Source: Vibrio anguillarum (GTDB taxonomy: Bacteria > Pseudomonadota > Gammaproteobacteria > Enterobacterales > Vibrionaceae). From it: a stretch of DNA of 34,646 nucleotides. Numbering within the stretch: the stretch's first letter is position 1; each line of letters begins with the position of its first letter. A program made the translations under genes and the position numbers. The DNA lies in the NCBI RefSeq assembly GCF_001989995.2, contig NZ_JAHGUP010000078.1, positions 1-34,646 on the forward strand. Reading direction: 5' to 3'. Shown one piece after another: positions 7,693 through 14,637 of the stretch. The notes beneath the pieces were generated by a model. The model made no database searches, had not been told where the DNA came from, and saw only the letters and a program-made list of their open reading frames with translations.

Positions 7693-8065
7693 CTTCGAGA
7701 TAAGGTGACAAATTCATTGTTATTCCGTTTATTGAAAGAGAAATGGTATATAGATAACGCCCAGTATCCCCGCGAGTCTGAACTCTACCTTCCCACGCGT
7801 CATTAACAGGGCTTGGTAAGCAAGCTTTTTGATCAATCATGTCGCCAGAGAATCCCGTTATATTGACTTCGTCATCTGGCGAAATGGCGCAGCTACGCCA
7901 GCAAATAAACTGACCATCTTGAGATACCGTGTGGAGTTGGCACGTTCCTTCATCCCAAGAACCAAGCCATTGGTTACTATCAATTAAGTAAACGTTATCC
8001 ATTAAGCTCGTGGTTGTTAATGCTCCGGCACAATCAACCACGATAAGTATTTCTATTTTTTTCAT
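7685..8065 (-). CDS. makD: MakD-like small protein, PixA/AidA type
   Basis: This 126-residue soluble protein is the first gene of the toxin operon. It starts MKKIEILIVVDCAGALTTTS, then VYLIDSNQWLGSWDEGTCQL, FICWRSCAISPDDEVNITGF and AWEGRVQTRG. This is the PixA/AidA pattern and clearly paralogous to the following MakC-like protein. No signal peptide or membrane segment is visible. Being first in the operon, as in V. cholerae makDCBAE, suggests a conserved accessory role that the sequence does not explain. The ATG at 8065 has a TAGG ribosome site. The 3' end is caught in a 17-bp tandem duplication. Confidence 0.75.
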   Translation of the reverse strand: MKKIEILIVVDCAGALTTTSLMDNVYLIDSNQWLGSWDEGTCQLHTVSQDGQFICWRSCAISPDDEVNITGFSGDMIDQKACLPSPVNDAWEGRVQTRGDTGRYLYTISLSINGITMNLSPYLEVQ

Positions 8066-8685
8066 TCAATACCTACTGACGTTTATTTATGGATCCACAG
8101 AATATCACTGTACTGATTTAACCATTTCGAATGGTTTTTGTGGTTATATCTATTAAATATTATTGATATTAGTGTTGATATTTACATGTTTATAATCTTT
8201 ATGTGGCTAAATATAGTTAGTGATTTCAGTTAATCAAGGTTGCATAACTAATATGTACATATCAGTATGTAAATAAAATAATTTTATAATGATATCAATG
8301 GATAGATCTTAAGTTTAATTTCATTTTTGTTATTTATTAAGCGCTTAATTTGATGGCTTAATCATGTTTTTGCGTGAGATATTGAAAGGGATAATAAATG
8401 CTCATTTACTTGATGAAATTTTTATTTCATGGTTAAACGATGATTTCAACGATGCTGATTATTTTTACTTAATAGTATTGGGTGATTTATCAATATTTAT
8501 TGTTGATTGTTTTAGTGTAAGTAAAAATATATTTTTACTTAACTTTTTAATAGGTAGGTGGTATGTCTGTGAGATAAATGAGGTCATCTACAATATTAAT
8601 TATAGATAATTTCATTTTTGGCATTAACGCTATGTTTAATCTAGCTAATAATATTGATTAAATTATTAGCTAGAATGACTTAACG
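8066..8685. other. AT-rich region upstream of the mak operon
   Basis: About 620 bases, markedly AT-rich compared with its surroundings, lie between the toxin operon and lysR. It should hold the mak promoter near 8070-8200 on the minus strand. It contains a 14-bp perfect palindrome ATTAAGCGCTTAAT at 8336-8349. An 81-codon plus-strand frame (8364-8609) exists but has no ribosome site, no family resemblance and AT-driven composition, so I do not call it. High AT content is typical of H-NS-silenced acquired DNA. Confidence 0.6.
8640..8674. terminator. 13-bp inverted repeat next to the lysR 3' end
   Basis: The arms TCTAGCTAATAAT (8640-8652) and ATTATTAGCTAGA (8662-8674) are perfectly complementary with a 9-base loop. 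It lies 11 bases beyond the lysR stop (minus strand). It lacks a strong T-run, so it may be a weak terminator, an RNA 3' end or an island boundary structure. Confidence 0.5.
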
Positions 8686-9573
8686 CTAAGCGATGAGATC
8701 GTTTTTCCAGCTTTGAGCGATGAAATCAATGAATTGGCGAACCAATGGGGTTTGATAGCTACGAGAAAGATACACAGCCCATAGTGCGCTGCTTGGGCTG
8801 TGAAACTCTGGCAAAACGCGTACTAGTGTTCCTGAGGCGATAAAGACATTTGCAAGATCGCATGGTAGCCGTACGATGCCTTTGTGATGTAGGGCAGCGC
8901 GGCATAAAATTTCCATATCATTAGCGCGGATGTTGCCATTCACGGTGACAGAGAGCTGTTCATTGTCTTTAACCACATCCCACTTGTTATTACTCATGTG
9001 CACAAAGCAGTTGTGCTGGGTTAAGTCATTGGGTGTATTGATAGGAGGGTGTTGGTTGAGATAGCTAGGGGAAGCGCATATGACGGTGCCGACGCTCATT
9101 AAACGGCGAGCGATGAGCGTATCATCCGGCTGTTGGGTAAAACGCAGGGCAATATCCACGCGTTCATCGACCAGTTGTGAAAGGCGATCTGAAGCGACAA
9201 TGTCAATTAACACATTGGGGTGTCGTTGCGTGAAGTCTTCAACAACGGCCAATAACATGTTTTGAGCAAGGCCTATCGGCGCGGCAATGCGAATGGTACC
9301 GTTTAAGAGTTGTGACTGTTCCAACGCCCGTGTTTCAAGTTCGGCAGTTTGGTGCAAAATTTGTTCGCAACGGATTAAAGCCTCTTCACCGGCGGTGGTT
9401 AGGCTGACTTTGCGTGTCGTGCGGTGCAGTAACCTCTGCTTTAACCAATCCTCAACTTCTTGGACATGACGTGACACTTGTAATCGACTTAAGCTCAAGT
9501 TGTCTGCGGCTTTGGTAAAACTGGCAGTATTTGCCACTTCGATAAAACTGCGCATGGCGGTTAGTCTGTCCAT
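8686..9573 (-). CDS. LysR-family transcriptional regulator
   Basis: This 295-residue LysR regulator has a winged HTH at residues 1-60 (MDRLTAMRSFIEVANTASF, then AADNLSLSRLQVSRHVQEVE) and a substrate-binding effector domain from about residue 90 (GTIRIAAPIGLAQNMLLAVV). The N-terminal form is that of the PA4477/DsdC-like subgroup, often next to reductase genes. It is divergent from an NAD(P)-binding reductase gene at 9699, with a 125-base shared intergenic region, so regulation of that gene is the natural inference. The effector is unknown. No link to the nearby toxin operon is visible. Confidence 0.9.
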   Translation of the reverse strand: MDRLTAMRSFIEVANTASFTKAADNLSLSRLQVSRHVQEVEDWLKQRLLHRTTRKVSLTTAGEEALIRCEQILHQTAELETRALEQSQLLNGTIRIAAPIGLAQNMLLAVVEDFTQRHPNVLIDIVASDRLSQLVDERVDIALRFTQQPDDTLIARRLMSVGTVICASPSYLNQHPPINTPNDLTQHNCFVHMSNNKWDVVKDNEQLSVTVNGNIRANDMEILCRAALHHKGIVRLPCDLANVFIASGTLVRVLPEFHSPSSALWAVYLSRSYQTPLVRQFIDFIAQSWKNDLIA

Positions 9574-9698
9574 GGTAGGCCTTTATTAGATACGAATATT
9601 GATACAATCTACATCATTTTTGGGTGTTTTTCCTCCTTCGTTTAACTACTAGACTACAATTGTTGTCGAGAAACAGAAACCGAATGAGGAAATAAATT

Positions 9699-10337
9699 AT
9701 GAAAATTGCAGTATTAGGCGCATCAGGTTGGATTGGTAGTCACATTGTCAATGAAGCAAAAGCACGGGGCCACGAGGTGATCGCGTTAGTGCGTGATTCA
9801 AGTAAAGTTGATGCTGAAGGTGTTAGCGTTCAACAATTTGATTTACAACAGCCTTTGTCAAAAATTAGCGCTGCGTTAGCAGGTGTTGATGTCGTGATCG
9901 CTTCTATCGGCGGACGTGCAGCGGGCAACCACGATATTGTTGCGGCTACAGCGCAGAAACTGCTGTCAGATCTACCGCAAGTGGGTGTGGATCGCCTACT
10001 GTGGGTTGGTGGTGCGGGTTCATTGGAAGTCGCTCCCGGTATCAAATTGGTGACCGTAGAAGGTTTCCCTGAAGAGTACAAAGGGGAAGCATTAGCGCAA
10101 GGCGAAGCATTGGATCTCTTCCGTGCGAGTACAAGCAAGGTTAATTGGACATTTGTTAGCCCGGCCGCTGAGATTTTTCCGGGTGAGAAACAAGGTGCTT
10201 ACCGTGTGGGCGGTGACGCTCTATTGTCTGATGCTGAAGGTAACAGCAAAATCTCAGTCAGTGACTATGCCCTCGCGATGATCGATGAGTTAGAAAGTGC
10301 CGCTCACCCTCGTCAACGTATTGGTGTTGCTTACTGA
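9699..10337 (+). CDS. NAD(P)-binding Rossmann-fold reductase (NmrA/SDR_a5-like)
   Basis: This 212-residue cytosolic protein begins with the dinucleotide-binding motif MKIAVLGASGWIGSHIVNEA, followed by ARGHEVIALVRD. DVVIASIGGRAAGN near residue 70 and WTFVSPAAEIFPGEKQGAYR near 150 match the atypical short-chain dehydrogenase group that includes YwnB-like and BLVRB-like proteins. These often act as flavin or quinone reductases, or as NAD(P)H sensors. A GAGGA ribosome site precedes the ATG. Transcribed away from the lysR gene, it is that regulator's probable target and may serve in stress or electrophile defence. The substrate is unknown. Confidence 0.87.
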   Translation: MKIAVLGASGWIGSHIVNEAKARGHEVIALVRDSSKVDAEGVSVQQFDLQQPLSKISAALAGVDVVIASIGGRAAGNHDIVAATAQKLLSDLPQVGVDRLLWVGGAGSLEVAPGIKLVTVEGFPEEYKGEALAQGEALDLFRASTSKVNWTFVSPAAEIFPGEKQGAYRVGGDALLSDAEGNSKISVSDYALAMIDELESAAHPRQRIGVAY

Positions 10338-10398
10338 TACCAGACCGATAGATCAATTTGGCTATTCTCATGATCGAAAATTGCTGATAACGTGAACG

Positions 10399-10430
10399 AA
10401 GTAATGCTCTCTATGGGCATTACTTTTCTT
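10399..10430 (+). terminator. intrinsic terminator after the reductase gene
   Basis: A 9-bp stem, AAGTAATGC and GCATTACTT, with a 9-base loop leads into TTCTTTG. It separates the reductase from the TauE/SafE gene. Confidence 0.8.
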
Positions 10431-10452
10431 TGTTTCGCTTATAGGCATTTTA

Positions 10453-11175
10453 ATGGAAATGTTCAGTAGTACGGCGCTTATCGCCATGTTTCTTATTTTC
10501 TTGGGTTCATTTGTGCAAACGGCGATTGGTTTTGGTTTAGCGATCGTCGCAGCGCCCTTGCTGTTCTTGATCTCCGCCGACTACGTTCCTGCCCCCATTT
10601 GTATCGTGGCGCTGTTTATTTCTATCTTGAACGCCTTAAAGCATCGCTCGAACATTGAGCTTGGCGGTTTAAAAATGGCGCTGATTGGTCGCGTTCCCGG
10701 TTCAATTGCGGGCGGTATCCTTCTGGTTTTAGTCTCGACGGATGTACTGGCGTTATGGCTTGGTTTATTGGTGTTATTTGCCGTGGCTGTTAGTTTATTG
10801 CCGTATCGCATCGAACCTACCCCGATAAAAATGGGTATTGCGGGTTTTTTCTCCGGCTTCTTTGGCACCAGTTCCGCGATTGGTGGGCCGCCGATGGCGT
10901 TGATCCTACAGCATCAAGAAGCGAATCAGTTGCGTGGTAATCTTTCGGCATTTTTTGTGTTTAGCTCGATCATCTCTTTGATCATTCAAATACCGGCAGG
11001 TTTTCTGACGTTGCATCATTTATGGATAACGATTCCGCTTATCCCCTCAGCTTGGTTGGGCTATAAGTTGGCGATGATGACCACGCAATCACTGCCCAAA
11101 GATAACATCCGTTTCGCTGCGTTGCTGCTTTGTACGATAAGCGGCGTTACGGCGGTATGGCATGGTTTAGCCTAG
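10453..11175 (+). CDS. TauE/SafE-family inner-membrane permease
   Basis: This 240-residue protein has about eight hydrophobic segments arranged as two repeats. The first repeat opens with FVQTAIGFGLAIVAAPLLF and the second contains GFFSGFFGTSSAIGGPPMAL. Both are signatures of the TauE/SafE (sulfite exporter) family, proposed to move sulfonates, sulfite or related anions out of the cell. Length is normal. The ribosome site before the ATG is weak. There is no sulfur metabolism gene nearby, so the substrate is open. Confidence 0.88.
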   Translation: MEMFSSTALIAMFLIFLGSFVQTAIGFGLAIVAAPLLFLISADYVPAPICIVALFISILNALKHRSNIELGGLKMALIGRVPGSIAGGILLVLVSTDVLALWLGLLVLFAVAVSLLPYRIEPTPIKMGIAGFFSGFFGTSSAIGGPPMALILQHQEANQLRGNLSAFFVFSSIISLIIQIPAGFLTLHHLWITIPLIPSAWLGYKLAMMTTQSLPKDNIRFAALLLCTISGVTAVWHGLA

Positions 11176-11248
11176 CGTTAATCTTCCGTTCAGGTCATGC
11201 AATGATACTGAAAGGGTTTATGGATCTATTTTGTACGGAGTAGTAGTG

Positions 11249-11680
11249 ATGAGAACAATCGGCAATATTATTTGGTTTTTACTGGGCGGAGTGTTTATGG
11301 GGCTCGCTTGGTGGTTTTTTGGTCTCCTTGCCTTTATCAGCATTATTGGCATTCCATGGGGGCGTGCTTGCTTTGTTATCGGTAACTTTTCGTTTTTTCC
11401 TTTTGGACAAGAGGCGATTTCCCGTGATGAATTGACCAATCAGCAAGATATTGGTACCAGCCCATTTGGCTTAATCGGCAATGTGATTTGGTTTGTTTTC
11501 GCTGGTTTTTGGTTAGCCGTTGGTCATATTTTATCGGCGGTGGCGTGTTTTATTACCATCATTGGCATCCCTTTCGCACTACAGCATTTGAAACTCGCGG
11601 TTATTTCTTTGGCTCCGATTGGTAAAACCATCGTCCCGAAAGAAGAGGCGGCGAGAGCTCGCTATTCTTCTTATCGTTAA
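11249..11680 (+). CDS. yccF: YccF-family inner-membrane protein
   Basis: This 143-residue membrane protein has two copies of the YccF (DUF307) repeat. The first is MRTIGNIIWFLLGGVFMGLA up to IISIIGIPWGRACF-type residues; the second starts LIGNVIWFVFAGFWLAVGH and ends IIGIPFALQHLKLA. Four membrane segments are predicted. The open frame extends upstream to a TTG at 11231, but CGGAG at 11236-11240 lies eight bases before the ATG at 11249, so that ATG is chosen. The function of YccF is unknown. Confidence 0.9.
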   Translation: MRTIGNIIWFLLGGVFMGLAWWFFGLLAFISIIGIPWGRACFVIGNFSFFPFGQEAISRDELTNQQDIGTSPFGLIGNVIWFVFAGFWLAVGHILSAVACFITIIGIPFALQHLKLAVISLAPIGKTIVPKEEAARARYSSYR

Positions 11681-11759
11681 TATAGGTTTTGTTTTTTGCT
11701 CCTTTTCTCTCGTGTTGCTCTCTCAGTGACGAGGGGAAGGGGGCATCTTGCCAACGCGA

Positions 11760-12626
11760 TTAATACGCTTTAATCCCAAACTCTCGCAGTTTTCTAGGCA
11801 GAATGTCATCTAAATGCGCAATGTCTTGCGGGTGAATATTAATCAGAGCAAAGCCGTGATCGTGGTAAATCGCTTGAGTTTGTAAGCGCGTTTTTTCGTC
11901 GGTTGCGCCACTATCTGAGCCCCAATATTGTAAATAGACTTTCCCTGTTGGCAGATAAAAATCGCACATCACATCAGCTTCTATCGGCAACTGACGCTCA
12001 TAAGCGTGGACGACGCCCGCCAAATAGAGCCAATTATCGATCAATAATTCGCCGGTCGAGCGAACATAGTGGCCGTCTAAGGTGCGATGTTTTGCCTCAA
12101 ATTTTTGGCGAAAGTGGGACAATGATTTATCGGTCGATTGGCTGTGAGCCTCTTGCCCTAAAAATTCGACGATGGATTGTTTCAGACGTTTATGGCGAGT
12201 CACCGTATCATGCCAAACAACAAATAATTGCTCAGAAGCTTTGTCTTCACGTTGCTGGGCGCCAGCTCTGAGCCCAGCCTCCGTTACTTGCCAGCCTTTT
12301 TTTGTTTTAGATATCCAGCCTAACTCACTCAATAGTTGATTTATTTTTTTGGGGTTGAGCCTGAAATGATCGCCAAGTTGAGTGGCACTTAACGTTTTCC
12401 CGCTGGTGGCTTGTGTGTCGACGAGCAAGTTTTCCGGCCAGACAATAAATTGGCCATATTGCGTGTGCTGGGCGTATTCGCCGCCAAATTTTGCTCCCAG
12501 TTCTGTTAATACCCACTTGTTGTCGAAGCGGTTAATGTACCCTGCTTTTTGGAGGTTACTGAATAGTTGTTTAGCGTCTGTATTACGCAATTTAGCCAGT
12601 GCCGAGGTTGAATGTTTTTCTACCAT
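11760..12626 (-). CDS. HTH plus PD-(D/E)XK nuclease-like protein
   Basis: This 288-residue soluble protein has two winged-helix-like units at the N-terminus (about 1-50 and 75-122). The second, SATQLGDHFRLNPKKINQLL with LGW and GWQVTEAGL, resembles the C-terminal domain of phage antirepressors. The C-terminal half (about 185-288) shows the arrangement of PD-(D/E)XK nuclease-like proteins: E193 in TGELLIDNWLY, E210 in HAYERQL, D222 in CDFYLPTGKVYLQYWG, then a conserved helix. Where active relatives carry Glu in the YIEYWG strand, this protein has Gln233, so catalysis is in doubt. No methylase or helicase partner is adjacent. It may bind DNA without cutting it. Confidence 0.6.
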   Translation of the reverse strand: MVEKHSTSALAKLRNTDAKQLFSNLQKAGYINRFDNKWVLTELGAKFGGEYAQHTQYGQFIVWPENLLVDTQATSGKTLSATQLGDHFRLNPKKINQLLSELGWISKTKKGWQVTEAGLRAGAQQREDKASEQLFVVWHDTVTRHKRLKQSIVEFLGQEAHSQSTDKSLSHFRQKFEAKHRTLDGHYVRSTGELLIDNWLYLAGVVHAYERQLPIEADVMCDFYLPTGKVYLQYWGSDSGATDEKTRLQTQAIYHDHGFALINIHPQDIAHLDDILPRKLREFGIKAY

Positions 12627-12867
12627 CGTTCTCTCCTATCTCTCTTGAAATCGATCCAACAGATTGATATCCCTACCTTACTTGAATTTTTAATAAATGA
12701 CAGTGTGAGAGCATGAGATCGTTTTTAAAAAACGGAGTGGTTTGAGTGAATAATGCTTTTATTAGTATCTTAAATTGAATCAGTGAAGTTCATTATTGGA
12801 TCTATTTGTTCTAAATAAAAAACAATAAGATGTTATTACTTCGAACAATGAATGAAAGGTAAACACA

Positions 12868-13725
12868 ATGACAATTTCAAAACCGTTGATAACGGGTTTT
12901 TTGCTAGCAAGCACTTCTTTCTCAAGTTTAGCCGCATTGACGTTTCAAACGTACAACCCAGGGGAAAATGGAGTCTTTCCAGTTAGCTCAACACTGATCA
13001 GTGGTGAGAAACAAGCGATTTTAATTGATGCTCAGTTTGGTACAAAAGATGGCCAAGCTTTAGTAGACATGATTAAGCAGTCAGGTAAAGAACTTAAGGC
13101 CATCTATATTAGCGCTGGTGATCCTGATTATTATTTTGGTCTAGAACCGTTGGTTTCGGCGTTTCCTAACGTTGATGTTTTAGCAAGCCAAGCGATTGTT
13201 GAGCATATCAAGTCGACGAAAGACGCTAAGCTACAGTTTTGGGGCCCGATACTAGGAGAGAGTGCGCCAAATAAAATTATTGTCCCTAAGATTTTTGACC
13301 ACAGCGAGTTTTCATTAGAAGGTGAGAAGATCGAAGTGAAAGAGCTTAATACACACCAAGCTTACTTATGGGTGCCTTCTGAGAAAACGATTGTCGGTGG
13401 TGTAGCGGTTGTCTCTGGTATGCATGTTTGGACGGCTGATAGCCAAACCCCGAAAGCGCGTGGTGAGTGGGTTCAAGCTTTAGAGAAGATGCAGATGCTT
13501 AAGCCAAAGAAAGTCATTCCTGGACATTATTTTGCTGATATACCGCAGGGTGTCGAAGCCGTAAAATTTACTAAAACCTACTTGGCGAAATTCGAACAGG
13601 CTATTTCAACCTCGAAAGACTCGGCACAAGTGGTATCTAAAATGGTCGCAGCTTATCCAGCGCTTCCAGGTAAAGAGGACCTTGAATTAAGTGCGCAAGT
13701 GAATATGGGTGAGCGTACTTGGTAA
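12868..13725 (+). CDS. periplasmic metallo-beta-lactamase-fold protein lacking the metal-binding motif
   Basis: This 285-residue protein has a signal peptide (residues 1-22, cleavage after FSSLA) and a metallo-beta-lactamase fold. TLISGEKQAILIDAQFGTKD is the typical second strand and loop, GMHVWTAD lies near 185-190, and VIPGHYF near 217-222 is the late conserved histidine. The diagnostic HxHxDH motif is replaced: residues 83-88 read AGDPDY, so all three histidines are lost and only D87 remains. Catalysis by the usual dinuclear zinc site is therefore unlikely, or an unusual metal site is used. It is a single gene, followed by a terminator that overlaps the next convergent gene. Confidence 0.82.
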   Translation: MTISKPLITGFLLASTSFSSLAALTFQTYNPGENGVFPVSSTLISGEKQAILIDAQFGTKDGQALVDMIKQSGKELKAIYISAGDPDYYFGLEPLVSAFPNVDVLASQAIVEHIKSTKDAKLQFWGPILGESAPNKIIVPKIFDHSEFSLEGEKIEVKELNTHQAYLWVPSEKTIVGGVAVVSGMHVWTADSQTPKARGEWVQALEKMQMLKPKKVIPGHYFADIPQGVEAVKFTKTYLAKFEQAISTSKDSAQVVSKMVAAYPALPGKEDLELSAQVNMGERTW

Positions 13726-13732
13726 CAATATC

Positions 13733-13757
13733 AACGCGAGTTATTGGCTCGCGTTTT
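13733..13757 (+). terminator. terminator overlapping the 3' end of the convergent lipoprotein gene
   Basis: The arms AACGCGAG and CTCGCGTT form a perfect 8-bp stem with a 7-base loop, followed by TTC. It serves the metallo-beta-lactamase-fold gene. The right half is also the last codons (Asn-Ala-Ser-Gln-stop) of the minus-strand lipoprotein gene. Confidence 0.82.
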
Positions 13758-14148
13758 CTACTCCAGACGGTTTGGCTTCAACATTGCCTGTTTTTACCCA
13801 TACGTTACTCAATTTATACATGGCGCAGACACTGCATGTCAGCACTTCTCCTTTGCCATGGATCACAAGCACGATATCTTCTCGTTTTTCTTTCGAGTTA
13901 TTGCGTAGCTGGATCGTCAGTTGATTACCATCCACGCTGTAAGCGCGAGACCAGTGCTGAGTTTCAGATTCAGCACGTACAATACCCTCTTCGAAAATCA
14001 ATAAGTCATCATTGAACTGGTTGTCATAAGTCCCTTTGAACTCATAAGTTTCACGGTTTAACCAACGTTCAAGGTCATCTTGAAAACAGCCTTGCAAAGT
14101 GGCTGTAAGGACGAGAATACTGATTGATTTTGCCGTAGATCTTATCAT
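13741..14148 (-). CDS. putative lipoprotein at the end of an alkylation-repair operon
   Basis: This 135-residue protein begins with a lipoprotein signal peptide whose lipobox is LQGC (Cys21). The mature part is small, mixed and charged, with CSVCAMYKLSNVWVK near the C-terminus. I do not recognise a family. The start codon overlaps the ogt stop by four bases (ATGA), so it is translationally coupled to a DNA repair gene. No repair role is suggested by the sequence; the pairing may be accidental. Confidence 0.78.
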   Translation of the reverse strand: MIRSTAKSISILVLTATLQGCFQDDLERWLNRETYEFKGTYDNQFNDDLLIFEEGIVRAESETQHWSRAYSVDGNQLTIQLRNNSKEKREDIVLVIHGKGEVLTCSVCAMYKLSNVWVKTGNVEAKPSGVENASQ

Positions 14149-14636
14149 GTTGCTGCAACCTCTGTTGTTGTTCGCTCAAGTTCTAATAAGCTCGCTTTAC
14201 GGTTTAAGCCCCCCGCATAGCCAGTGAGTTTACCACTTTTTCCGATCACTCTATGGCAAGGAACGATGATCGAAATTGGATTTCTACCATTGGCCAAGCC
14301 GACAGCCCTTACGGCTTTGGGGTTACCGATCGCCTCTGCAATCTGTTGGTAGTTCCAAGTTTCGCCATAAGGTATCTTGCATAATGCTTGCCACACAGAT
14401 TGTTGGAACTCGGTGCCTTTTGCCGCTAAAGGTAAAGTAAATATAGTCCGTTTCCCGGAAAAGTACTCATCTAACTGTTTGATAGTATTGATGAGTATAG
14501 TGCAGTGTTCGGATTTTACCCCTAACTCTGTTGGCATGGTGGTTTCGGTTTCAAACCAAGCCCCCAATAAACCTTGCTCGCAGGCTTGCAATGTCATGAT
14601 TCCTAAGGGGCTGTGATAGTGGGTGAAGCTATTCAT
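14145..14636 (-). CDS. ogt: methylated-DNA-protein cysteine S-methyltransferase
   Basis: This 163-residue protein repairs O6-methylguanine and O4-methylthymine by moving the alkyl group to its own cysteine. The active site IVPCHRVIG has the acceptor at Cys127. The helix-turn-helix region WNYQQIAEAIGNPKAVRAVG contains the arginine that flips out the base. NGRNPI before the active site is conserved. Length is normal for Ogt/Ada C-terminal domains. It begins one base after the stop codon of the Ada-AlkA fusion gene, so the two are one transcript and together supply all the activities of Ada and AlkA. Confidence 0.95.
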   Translation of the reverse strand: MNSFTHYHSPLGIMTLQACEQGLLGAWFETETTMPTELGVKSEHCTILINTIKQLDEYFSGKRTIFTLPLAAKGTEFQQSVWQALCKIPYGETWNYQQIAEAIGNPKAVRAVGLANGRNPISIIVPCHRVIGKSGKLTGYAGGLNRKASLLELERTTTEVAAT

Positions 14637-14637
14637 A

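Noticed and set aside
8364..8609. 81-codon plus-strand frame in the AT-rich region
   Set aside because: No ribosome site, residues Ile/Phe/Asn/Tyr-heavy as expected from AT-rich DNA, and no family resemblance.
8686..9573. LysR gene as regulator of the mak operon
   Set aside because: It is divergent from and closer to the reductase gene at 9699, and 620 bases separate it from makD; no shared operator was seen.
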